Below, one piece after another: positions 1 through 9,394 of a stretch of DNA of 64,000 bases; position 1 is the stretch's first letter, and the number at the start of each line of letters is the position of its first letter. The notes beneath the pieces are model-generated. The model saw nothing but the letters and a program-made list of their open reading frames with translations, had not been told where the DNA came from and made no database searches. The DNA lies in assembly GCA_029964075.1 (NCBI GenBank), contig CM057145.1, forward strand, positions 2,294,001 to 2,358,000, read 5' to 3'. The DNA is from Patiria pectinifera (taxonomy: Eukaryota > Echinodermata > Asteroidea > Valvatida > Asterinidae). Made by a program: the position numbers and the translations under genes.

Positions 1-346
1 TATCGATAGTATGGAAACCGGGCACCCTATTGAAGTAAGCACAGGTACCCCAAAAAAGAAAACCAATCCCAAATTCAAATCCCGGATGTTGTCCGAAGGG
101 CTTTATACATGTAGTTTTACAGTGTAAACTGCAACTTTCATAAGCGTCATTTATCGCGCCTTAAAATGCACAAAAAGGTATTTTGTTTTGTTCTCCATGT
201 AACCTGATTTTCCTTTTGAAAATGTCCCACAAACGACACTCAAATCCTATATTTTTTCATTGTCTGAAAATTTACTATTCTGTTATGGGTACCTGATCAC
301 ATGCATAATCTGGAACCATGTCCTGACCATTAATTATCTAAAACGA

Positions 347-600
347 GTTGTAATGGTGAAAAACTGGACGGGAACTCTCTGATCAGCCGAATGACCAGGC
401 TGTTCATTAACCAAGAAGAACCATCAGTGAGTGCATGCAGTACCAATCAGAGACCTCAGAGCAAATTTTTGAATTTCTTCTTTAGCTTGCGTCACAACAA
501 GTGGAAGGTTGAAAGTATTTCAAGGTTGGCTACTAATATCCAGTTTCCAAAATTCAAATTGAATAGTGGGATTCAATCTGAATTTTTAAAACTTATTTAA
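347..600 (+). repeat. Dispersed repeat R1, copy 1
   Basis: About 250 bp match 7246-7500 in the same orientation with many substitutions and small indels. Shared landmarks include ctctctgat, accaagaaga, caatcagaga and ttccaaaatt. No terminal inverted repeat or coding capacity is visible. It is probably an old transposon fragment; family unknown. Bases 1-346 hold nothing I recognise. Confidence 0.6.
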
Positions 601-601
601 A

Positions 602-905
602 ATTGTTTTAAAACCCTAACCCTCCAGGGTATTATGGCTAGAAACCCTACCAAACGCAGCACCATGCAACACTTGTCAAAATGACAAGCCTGCCCAGTGT
701 AGCAAGATCCATCAGGTCAAAAGTCTCAAGGCCAAACTGCCTCAGAGTCTGTGGTCACCGAATGCAGCAGGATGTAACTGTAGCATTGTTCAGTGGGACT
801 TTAGCTCTCATTGTTTCAGAGGTGGCTGTTTGTGCACTGGTGTTGTTAGCAAGTGCACCAGACTTTTCCACCTGATGCACAGTGTTGCGCCTGGCAGGGT
901 GATGG
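602..905 (-). repeat. Dispersed repeat R2, copy 1
   Basis: The reverse complement of this stretch aligns with 45743-46060, just beyond the zinc-finger gene, over roughly 300 bp at an estimated 75-80% identity. Shared blocks include tgctgcattcggtgaccac and taccctggagggtta. It overlaps the last ~50 codons of the open frame at 755-2116, so that protein's C-terminus is either repeat-derived or the stop lies in repeat sequence. Confidence 0.7.
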
Positions 906-2116
906 TTAATAAAAAAATTACCTTCATCTTCCCTTTCCTCATCTGCATCATCGGTGAGTGATGGCCCTTCCTCCATCTCAACTTCTAAGCTTTGCTGAAC
1001 CTTGTCAATGACTTCAAAATCCATCTCCTCCTGTTTCACATCAATACCGCTTCCCTCATTACTTGGACTATCATCTTCCATTGAGCAGGGCTCCTGCACA
1101 GGCAAGGCATGTGCGCAATCCTTGCTGTCCTCAGATTGATCGCTTCTATCAAATTCATCAGAAGTGTCGTCAAGACTTGCATTTTCTTCCTTGTTTTTTT
1201 CACAAGTTCTAGCAGAAACCTCCAGATGTTTCTCAGTTTTGACTTTGCCATCTAAGACTTTGCTGAGCTTTCTCTTTTTCTGTTTCCTTGTTTCTGGCGA
1301 TGTTCCCTCTGCGTTTTTCAATGTATTACAGGCTGATTCTGGACAAGCCTTCGACTGTTTGGAAGGAGTTTCTTTCGTGAGCAGTACTGTGTCTTCTTTG
1401 AAATCTTTCAATTTACAAGTCCGATTGTCCACTGTTCTGTTCGAATCTGCGTCAATTGTTGCAGATTTTAATTTTGACGCTGACGAGGGCGTTTTCATTT
1501 CCTTCTGCTTTTTAGCTGTTCTAGCATCTTCCCGAAATGCTCTCAAACCAGACGTATTACTATCAGATTCTTTTTCTATGAGCCAAACTGGAGATTCAAC
1601 CAGATCAGTTTTTGTTTCTTTCGCATTTTTCTGAGCTATCTCTGAAAAATCCCCCGTAGCTGCAGCTGGCTGTTTTCCAAGATGGAGGTCATCACTGCTT
1701 ACTTTTTCAGACTTTTGTGGATTACATTTGCCACTTTTCTGACTTTGCAACTTCGACCCTTCTAACACACTCAACTTCTTGGGAGTTCTGTTCTTGATCT
1801 TATTTTTCCCTGAGCGACTCTCCGCAACATCTCCAGTTTTCCTCTTTTTCGCTGATGAACTTGTTAAAAGTTCTTCTTTCCTGTCAATACCACGGTTAGT
1901 TGGAGCTTGTGACTGACGTTTCTTTCCTTTTTGTGCAGATTCCGTTAAACTTGAGCCATCCACGGATTGCTTAGGAACTGTTTTGTCATGTGACTTTTCA
2001 GGTGATGACTGCCTGTCATGTGACTGCCTCTCCCGTGCCTTAGCTTTCTCGTGGAGCTTTTTCAAGATAGACTCCGAAGACCTGTTTTCTCCAAAGTTGC
2101 TTTCCTCTCCGCCCAT
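755..2116 (-). CDS. Lys/Ser/Glu-rich low-complexity protein, 453 codons, unrecognised
   Basis: This is a long open frame on the minus strand. ATG is at 2114-2116, directly after a plausible acceptor (attccag then attt), so a 5' untranslated exon probably lies to the right. The protein is hydrophilic. Residues 1-130 are Lys/Ser-rich with several basic clusters that could be nuclear localisation signals (AKKRKTGD, KQKKRKLSK further on). Residues ~310-410 are acidic (DDTSDEFDRSDQSED, DDADEEREDE). There are no membrane segments and no folded domain I recognise. A CAG|GTGGAA potential donor occurs near 870, so this may be a large exon of a longer gene running off the left edge rather than a complete protein. 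The last ~50 codons lie in repeat R2. It resembles nucleolar or chromatin-associated low-complexity proteins in composition only. Confidence 0.6.
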   Translation of the reverse strand: MGGEESNFGENRSSESILKKLHEKAKARERQSHDRQSSPEKSHDKTVPKQSVDGSSLTESAQKGKKRQSQAPTNRGIDRKEELLTSSSAKKRKTGDVAESRSGKNKIKNRTPKKLSVLEGSKLQSQKSGKCNPQKSEKVSSDDLHLGKQPAAATGDFSEIAQKNAKETKTDLVESPVWLIEKESDSNTSGLRAFREDARTAKKQKEMKTPSSASKLKSATIDADSNRTVDNRTCKLKDFKEDTVLLTKETPSKQSKACPESACNTLKNAEGTSPETRKQKKRKLSKVLDGKVKTEKHLEVSARTCEKNKEENASLDDTSDEFDRSDQSEDSKDCAHALPVQEPCSMEDDSPSNEGSGIDVKQEEMDFEVIDKVQQSLEVEMEEGPSLTDDADEEREDEGNFFINHHPARRNTVHQVEKSGALANNTSAQTATSETMRAKVPLNNATVTSCCIR

Positions 2117-4530
2117 AAATCTGGAATTGAGACAAATTATTATTATACTGCACTGTAAGATTCAAATTTGTGATTCTCAACACGAAATTACTATACATGT
2201 ACATACATGTATTATTATGTAGATTATCACTTTCCCAGCCACTTTAACCATTTTAATTTTAATAAGTAATGTTGGATGACAAGATACACTGTACATAAAT
2301 TTTACTTTTGTTCCACAAAGCCAACAACCCTAACTCCTGGGGCTCTTTTACTAGAAAGTATCCTGAATCCGCCAAAATCTGCCAGTTCCGCTAGGCTTCG
2401 AATCCTGAGTCCATCAAAATCCCCCAGTTTCTTCAATATGGAGGTATCCTGAATCCGCCGAAATCCCCCGAAACAGGGAAGTGGATTTTGATGGATTTAG
2501 GCAGTTCGGTATTTCAACTGTGCATGCGCACAATGACGGGTCACAGGTCATTCGGGATAATCGAATGTTCATCAAAGGTGCATGAACATATATGCAAGAA
2601 GACAGTCGCACAGCGCTGGCGCGTTAACTGCGAGCAGAATTAGTGTTCACGTACAAGTCGCTACATGTACATGTATATTGGATTTTCCTACGCAGTTTAC
2701 GGTTGGTCATGTTGGTGCCATGCGATTCAGAGCGCCTTGCGCGTTCAAGGTACATGATGCGGTGATTGCCATCTTTATTTTCGTGTTGCGTTTTGTCGTT
2801 GTCATCGTCATTTTACCCCAAAATTTCCTGGTCAAAAATTCAAAACCCTGCCCTCTATCTATGACGTACCTGGATGTTCTTAACTTTGTCATCAAATAGT
2901 TTGGTAGGTCAATTAATTTAAAAGTGGATTTTGTTCCCTTATAGGAACTGGGCCCGTAGATACAAGATCGCCACTTTCAGTTTCACAGACCGTCTTTCGG
3001 TTATTTGAGATAAAAATACGGAAATGGGCGAAGTGATAATGCTAGGGCAAAGTGAATAATATATCGGGCAAAGTGAATAATATATGGGGCGAAGTGACGG
3101 AGTAACTATAGAATACAGGGCCACGCCAGAGCAAGGCTTTTTTCATGTACTTGGAGCCTTGGATCGGGGCCGGCGATGTGAGGATAGGGGTGATGCCTTC
3201 AGACATGTCAGAGAGAACGATGTCAGGAATTGATTATCTAGGTCTAAGTATGGAAACAGATGGGGTCAGTGGGCAAGTACAAAAATACGCAGATGCGCAA
3301 AAAGTGCTAAGTACAGCGAATGCAATTCATATTGTCTTCTCAAGGAAGGGAGGGCGCACTTGTGACGGGCGCACTTGTGACGGGGCACTGGAGCCGCGGA
3401 GCTGCGGAGTCGCGGCGTCGTGCGCCGGTAGAGGGCGCAATTCTCGGTGGTAGGATATCCATATCAATGATCCTAGGACTACATTTTTTGAGAACGAAAC
3501 ATCCATATCCATGTTAATTTCCTCGCACTTGTGATGGGGCACTGGAGCCGTGTTGGCGCAGAGCCTTGGAGTCACGCGCCGGTAGAGGGCGCAATTCTCG
3601 GAGGTAGGTCGACTGCGGCTCCACAGCTCCACGCAGCCATACGGAGGAGCGGGTAGAGTAGAGTGGTCCTGTCATGCCTGTGTTCTATAGTTGTGCCGAA
3701 GCGACACTGTCAGTGGAACCGTGACAGTAAAGAACCAGTGCGTAACCCATCCAAGTACAACTTTAAAATACAGGGCCACTCCATTCTACAAATGTACATC
3801 CGCGCATCCATGGCTGCGTGGCTGCGCAGTCGGTTTTCTATAGCGCCCTCTATTGATTAAATTTACTTCATGCCCACTCTGCATCCGCGCATCCATGCAT
3901 CCAAGAAGGAATGAGTGGGTAGGTTGGGGTTGGTTTTAGATAAAGCAGTGGGTCCTAGGGTAAATACTGGGGTAAATAAAGCGCCCTCTATTGATGACTT
4001 CATGCTCATCCACCCCGCATCCGCGCATCCACACATCCAAGACATCCGTTTATACCGTACTACTATTACATGTAGTACTAGCCTAAAATATACCCGCGTA
4101 CGCATAGGAGAAGTCTCATACATTTTGTATACCAACGTTGCTTCGTTCTTCGCCCTCTTTTTTTTATACATCTACGTTCATACGGTACTATGATACCCAC
4201 CCGCGTACGCACAGGAAAAGTCTCATACCAACGTTGATTCGTTCTCAAAAGAGTGTCATTCTACTCAACGACCCCACTCCTCATATGGCATCCAACTACA
4301 AAAAAAAACACCCTTTTCCGGCGTGGCCCTGCATTCTATAATCACTCCCCCATCCCCCACGGCCACCCATCCCCCACTACTACTGAGAAATAATATGTAG
4401 CCCAATTTGCGGACAAAATGACCAACGAAATTTAAACGATGACTTTTTTTCTTAGGGCCTACGTACACTACAGCATTTTCATTTACGTTAACATATACAT
4501 TTCTAAGAAACTGTAACACTTACCTTTTCA
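2117..4530. other. Gene-free interval with small local duplications
   Basis: No credible coding exon is seen. Visible structure: an imperfect tandem of a 'tcctgaatccgccaaaatc' type unit at 2360-2475; a short tandem of gggcaaagtgaataatata at 3045-3095; a ~90-bp duplication (3355-3450 and 3525-3615) carrying gccggtagagggcgcaattc; a ~120-bp duplication around cgcgcatcca plus gcgccctctattgat (3790-3860 and 3885-4030); and a ~50-bp duplication with acccgcgtacgca at 4089-4140 and 4198-4245. All look like unstable non-coding DNA. Confidence 0.6.
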
Positions 4531-4866
4531 TGTGAAAAAGAGCCATCTTGTGATTGTATATCGTTGTTAGGATTCATAAAGAAAGCAAACTTTACATTGC
4601 CCACGTGCCGCTTCCATTTTCACATGGACGCTGCCATCTTGAAATCATGATTGTCCAATCAGAAAAGGCCAAATGATCATTGAATGACAGACGGGTTCCT
4701 TGCTTTAATTTTGGTAAGTTGGCATTAATCAGCATATGTGTTGCACGTGTGGTCTCGGGTACCACACTCACATACGTCATCAAAAGAGTTTGACATTTCC
4801 GTAACGAACGTGAATATGCTCTGTTACTGTGTAAAATATGTTTCGTTTGCCTTTAAATTTCCCAAT
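4531..4866 (+). promoter_or_regulatory. Probable FICD promoter and 5' UTR
   Basis: This is the region just upstream of the chosen FICD start. It holds gccatctt cores (4542 and 4633; YY1-like by motif), a CCACGTG E-box near 4601, a CCAAT box at 4655-4659, a cgtcatc CRE/ATF-like site near 4777, and a GCACGTG at about 4743. CCAAT at 4655 is followed after exactly nine bases by CCAAA, a degenerate match to the ER-stress element CCAAT-N9-CCACG. No TATA box is evident. The transcription start is not known. Confidence 0.4.
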
Positions 4867-6879
4867 ATGTCGTCCAAAATGCCAACCGACGATAACCAGA
4901 ATTCAATCCCCAAGTCATCGGTTGTATTCTGTCTATTCGGTGGGGTCGTTGTCGCCTGCCTTTTCTCAGTAATGTCCAGATTCGTGATCGTTTTGGAGGG
5001 CGGTACTCGCCAAGTTACTACGGAAGCTTCACCGCCTGCCAGCGCGTCGAAAGCAGTGGGCGTGATGGGGGATTTGGAGCAGTGGCCCGGCATGGACTAC
5101 CACGGCATGAGGGACTGGCCGATCACTGTCAGGGACAAGCCCATTATAAGACCGGGTAAAATATTTCATCTGTTAACGTGTTAAATGAAGTACATGTACA
5201 GTGTATGTTATGTGTTTTAAAATTGGAAGTTTCCGTTCAACATCCGAGGAAATCTTGAAGACTTCAGTTGTTAAGCCCTAATGTTTAGTTTAGTTTAAAC
5301 TATCATTATCAATCAGTTTCACTAGTCTAGGCCGGGATTTTTCTTTGAAAATTGCACAATTGTATGCCCAAATTTATTTGACAAGGAAGGCCTGAGTGTT
5401 CTTCCAAGTTCTTAATTAGAGAAAAAGTTTTAAACTTGCAGAACATGATAATTCAAAAGGGTAAATTCTCTACACTTTTTTTTCCTGCAAATGCTGGAAT
5501 GTCACTTCCATCTACATTTACGTTTACAATTACATGGTATACTATTACACTAACACAGGAAAAATAAGCTGGGTATTTCAATTCAAGCGTTTGCCTCAAC
5601 ATTTCCAATTCTCAAATTTGAGAATGATGTTTTTGGTTTGAAAAATTGGAAATGGACTGTTCTCTGTAACATTATTATTTTCAGTTTCAAAGTAACTCAG
5701 TTGGTTATAAAAACAATAGGATTACGACATGTATGTTGTGTATTGTTGGTTTGTGTATTTGAAAATTTTTAACCAAAGCATATTTTGTTCTCCTTTGCTT
5801 TAGACATAAAAGGCGAGGTGCTTGCTGCTCTTCACCAGGCCATGATCGCCAAAGTCCAAGGGAAAAACGAGAAAGCGCACAAACTGTTCTTGCATGCACT
5901 GGCTCTTGATCCTAACCACGCAGATGCCTTAAATGAGTACGGCGAATTTCTGGAGGAGGAGGATATCTTACGCGCAGATCATCTGTACACCTGCGCTCTT
6001 CTGAACAACGCATCTCACATGAGGGCGCTCATCAATTTGAAAAGGACATCAGTGATTGTGGAGGAAATTGATCAGGGGATACTGACGCGGATTGATAACA
6101 AGAGGAACGATTTTCTGCAAGTGCCCGCGCACAGTCGCGCATTGCAGCGCGCGCAGCAGGAGATGTACTACCAGCATATTTACCACACGACAGCGATTGA
6201 AGGGAACACGCTCTCACTGGAGCAGATGCGGAGCATCATGGAGACAGGAATGGCCGTAACAGGGAAAAGCATCTTAGAGCACAACGAGATCATAGGGTTG
6301 AGCTCCGCATTGCAGTACATCAACAACACCCTGATGGGTAAATTTGGGGACATCTCAGTTCGGGACATTCTGGAAATCCACCGGCGGGTCCTCGGCCACG
6401 TGGATCCGCTCGAAGCCGGCCAGATCCGGGCGACCCAAGTTTTTGTCGGCTCGCACGTCCCGCCCGCGCCATCGGACGTGGAAATCCTCCTCGAGGATTT
6501 CGTGGAGTGGCTGAAATCCGAGGAGGCCAACTCAATGCACCCGGTTGAGTTCGCGGCTCTAGCCCATTACAAGTTGGTTTACATCCACCCGTTTCTGGAC
6601 GGTAACGGCAGGACGTCCCGATTGCTAATGAACCTGATTCTGATGCGGGCCGGGTACCCGCCAATCATCGTCAAGGTCACTCAGAGGCACGAATACTACG
6701 AAGCCATCAAAAAGGGCAACGTCGGAGATATACGGCCCTTCATTAGGTTTATTGCTCAGTGCACAGAGGACATGTTGGATGCCTTGCTGTGGTTGACAAC
6801 GGAATCCTCCTCGCTTGCGCTGCCAGAACTTATAGGGAACAAAAATGAAAGAATTGTTGAAAATATACCTGTTTATTGA
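4867..6879 (+). CDS. FICD: Protein adenylyltransferase FICD (Fic-domain, ER membrane), complete
   Basis: The coding exons are 4867-5155 and 5804-6879 (phase-1 GT-AG intron), giving 454 aa against 458 in human. FICD is a type II ER membrane enzyme that AMPylates and de-AMPylates the chaperone BiP. Visible features: a short cytosolic N-terminus, a membrane anchor at residues ~18-43, a TPR-like helical region at ~100-170, the inhibitory motif TTAIEGN with its glutamate at residue 229, sequon NNT at 270, and the Fic motif HPFLDGNGRTSR with catalytic His358. These three positions are each five less than human E234, N275 and H363, so the spacing is conserved. The start at MSSKMP was chosen because the anchor and length then match the family; in-frame upstream ATGs (4738, 4816) would add an implausible leader. 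The intron shows nothing notable. All key residues are present. Confidence 0.96.
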
Positions 6880-7121
6880 AAATATATCCCTGAATATTGA
6901 TTTTTACTACCAAATTCTTCCATAGATTATGTTGGTGATCATGTGATGGGTAAAAGTACTGAAATTCTTCCTGGGCTAATTCCCATTTGATTGCTCTTGT
7001 TGATTCAAACTAGTGGTGGGAGAAAAATCGGAGATTTCACATCTGGTTATCCTAATTTTTTCAAACCAAATGAGGGTTATTTGATTTCACCGGAAGTTCC
7101 CATTGAGCTTGCAGTCATGCC

Positions 7122-7127
7122 AATAAA
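7122..7127 (+). terminator. Polyadenylation signal, FICD (candidate)
   Basis: AATAAA lies 243 bp after the FICD stop and is followed by a repeat. It is the first canonical hexamer downstream on this strand, so it probably ends the transcript. Confidence 0.4.
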
Positions 7128-7245
7128 AAAGTGACTAGTGAGGTGCCACTGCCACGTGACATGCCCTCCCAATGACTGGGTTTACATGTACATGTAGTTT
7201 GCAGGATTAAAAAGCCACTGGGCCTTTACAAAAACACTCCAGAGC

Positions 7246-7500
7246 TGTAATGTTGAAAACAATGGGAGCTCTCTGATAAGTTGAACGGGCAGGCTATTCA
7301 CATACTGTACCTGTACCAAGAAGACCACTAGCAAGTGAATGCAGTTACAATCAGAGACCATGGAGCAAATTTGGGGGAAGTTCCCGTTGTTCTCTTTTGT
7401 GTTGCACAAAATGGAAGGCTTAATTTTTCTTAGCTTCCAAAATTGAAAGCAAACGGTACAATTGAAACCAAATTAAAAAAAATCTGGATTGAATGCCACC
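7246..7500 (+). repeat. Dispersed repeat R1, copy 2
   Basis: Direct match to 347-600, same strand. Both copies end in a stretch like gattgaatgccacc / gattcaatctgaat. The copy is degenerate and non-coding. Confidence 0.6.
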
Positions 7501-7539
7501 ACTAATACATGTAGGCCCTATACAAATCAGCCAGCCGAC

Positions 7540-7605
7540 TAAGTCAAGCTCGCTGGTTGAATGGTCATGGGTTCGAGTCACACCCGAGTCATATTTTTTT
7601 CCCCC
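7540..7605 (+). repeat. tRNA-like SINE head fragment
   Basis: The box-B-like gggttcgagtcacacccgag is followed by a T-rich run. The same half occurs in the SINE at 56788-56870. The A-box half is degenerate and no tail is recognised, so this is a relic and not a functional tRNA. Confidence 0.45.
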
Positions 7606-7776
7606 TTTAAGCACTGTATATTTAATATAATGATATTGACTAATATATATGCGATTGACTAATTTTGGGAGTTTCTGGTTGTTGGTTTGGTTTCTGGTTT
7701 GGTTGTTTTTTCATCAGTATGTACGCATTTCCATTTGTCAAGACATTTTTGTTGCGACAGTTATTTTAAAATTGCC

Positions 7777-7900
7777 TTAACCCTAACCCCTTTGAGTAAT
7801 TGACTAGAAACCTTTTTCACACCGTACGGTAAACTCTACACGCAAACTGTTGGAAACTGATTATGCCTGACCCAATGTGCATACATGTAATGTACATTTG
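7777..7900 (+). repeat. TTAACCCTAACCCC-ended repeat, copy 1
   Basis: The stretch begins ttaaccctaacccc and continues with attgactagaaacc and acggtaaactctacac. It aligns with 9715-9860. The TTAA plus CCCTAACCC start matches the end of the element at 58090-58528. I see no matching right end here. 7900-8430 holds AT-rich DNA with nothing recognised. Confidence 0.45.
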
Positions 7901-8549
7901 TACACATAGTAAGCATAATCATTTTTACTACCAAAAATGTTGATTTCAGGTTTAAAAAAAAGTTACACAATGGCTAAACACCAAATACAACATGTAAATG
8001 AGATTTCTTGTCCCCCCTTTTAAAAATTTTAATCATGGAAGTCTGAAATCATGCGAGTACTGTACTTTCGGTGGTCTATTTTGCATAAAATCCATACATG
8101 TAAATGTTCCATCTATATTATTTTAATTGTTTATTGTTTAAAAATATTTATTTTGAATAAAGTTTTATTGTCTGCTTAAAATGTACAGGAATGTGTAGAT
8201 TTGTACAATGGTGTTTCAATTCAGGTTGTTATAATTTGTGGGGAGGGCGAAATAGAATTCATGATATTTTTTTTTTTAAACACACACAAAGGGAAATATA
8301 ACTCAAGGAATGAAATACAACTCAAAGGGATTTTTTTTTTTCTGTTTGGATATTATTTTTACAAGTACAGTACATGTAATCCATTGTAAAACAGTTTGAT
8401 GCTGCCGTTTTGGCGCAAAGCAGCTAAAGTTAATGCGTCGAATTAAGCACTCCGCCCTCGTACATTACCCATTTACTCCCGGGTGGGGAGATGCAATTAG
8501 TGACAAAGGGTTGACCAAGACAGGTCTTCGCTTGCACATTAAAAAAAAA

Positions 8550-8720
8550 ATGCATCCAAACTATCAAATCCTTCACTCTCTCAGTCTTGGCTTCTTGACT
8601 TTCCACAACAACAGGATGTTTGCTCAGAATGGCGTTGTCTTTTATTCCTTCCGTGCAAGGTTTGGTACTCCCGTGAGAGTTTCGAGTCCAACAGTAAATG
8701 AGAATATGTTGGCCTTAAAG
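8550..8720 (-). pseudogene. Decayed copy A of the TAF8 last exon
   Basis: The sequence aligns with the 3' part of TAF8 exon 5 (9385-9530) on the same strand. Shared blocks include ccttcact, ggcttcttgactttcc, gctcagaatggcgt and ttccttccgtgcaagg versus the exon's gctcaggatggcgt and cgttcgacgcgagg. The reading frame is no longer kept. Its flank (acagtaaatgagaatat) is shared with copy B, so the two copies share more history with each other than with the functional exon. Confidence 0.7.
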
Positions 8721-9179
8721 ATAACAAAACAATACTCAAGTAAAACTTGCGCGATCCCCTGGCATCCTGCCAGTTTGCGTACATGTACAGGCAGTTAGTA
8801 AGGACAATTTTCAGTGACGACCTTGATGTCTACCCGGCAGGTACCAGACTACCAGTTCTCAGTTGAATGGGGAGTTTGGGTTGAATGGGGAGTTTAGATG
8901 AGACACCAGACTCCGTGCGGCCTAGTCTATGTGCATTCCCCTTGCCACTGCGGCATATGTTACAGTCCTTAGTAATACTGAGCTGTGCTCTCCAGAGACC
9001 TCGTAAAAATCCATATTGGAGAGGATTTTTGTTGACATTGGCCTTCTCTCCACAGACCACCTTTCAAGTCTGGTTGAGATCGATGACTGAACTTTACAAA
9101 TGGAAAACACACACACGAACACACAGTAGGAATACGCGATCGCAATATCACCCTGTCTGGCTTAAAAGCCAGGGGGATA

Positions 9180-9345
9180 AAAACACATCCAAATGTCAAA
9201 TCCTTCACTTATTTTTGACTTGAAGTCTGGGCTTCTTAACATTTACAAGAACAGATTGTCACTCCGAGCAGCATCTACTTTTATCCCCTTCACACGAGAT
9301 TTGACAAAACAAGTCAGACTTAAGAGCACCACAGTAAATGAGCAT
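9180..9345 (-). pseudogene. Decayed copy B of the TAF8 last exon
   Basis: This is a second diverged copy lying between copy A and the live exon, in the same orientation. Aligned blocks include gtcaaatccttcactta-tttttgactt, gggcttctt, caagaacagattgtcactc and tatccccttcacacgag, followed by acagtaaatgagcataag as in copy A. It has no open frame of useful length and starts only ~50 bp downstream of the TAF8 stop, so it may be transcribed as part of the TAF8 3' UTR. Confidence 0.7.
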
Positions 9346-9394
9346 AAGTCCGCCCTGAAACGTAACTAAAGAACACATGCAGATGTCAAGTCCT

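Noticed and set aside
1164-1634. Open frame of 156 codons on the plus strand
   Set aside because: It is the antisense shadow of the Lys/Ser-rich frame at 755-2116; no splice or start context supports it.
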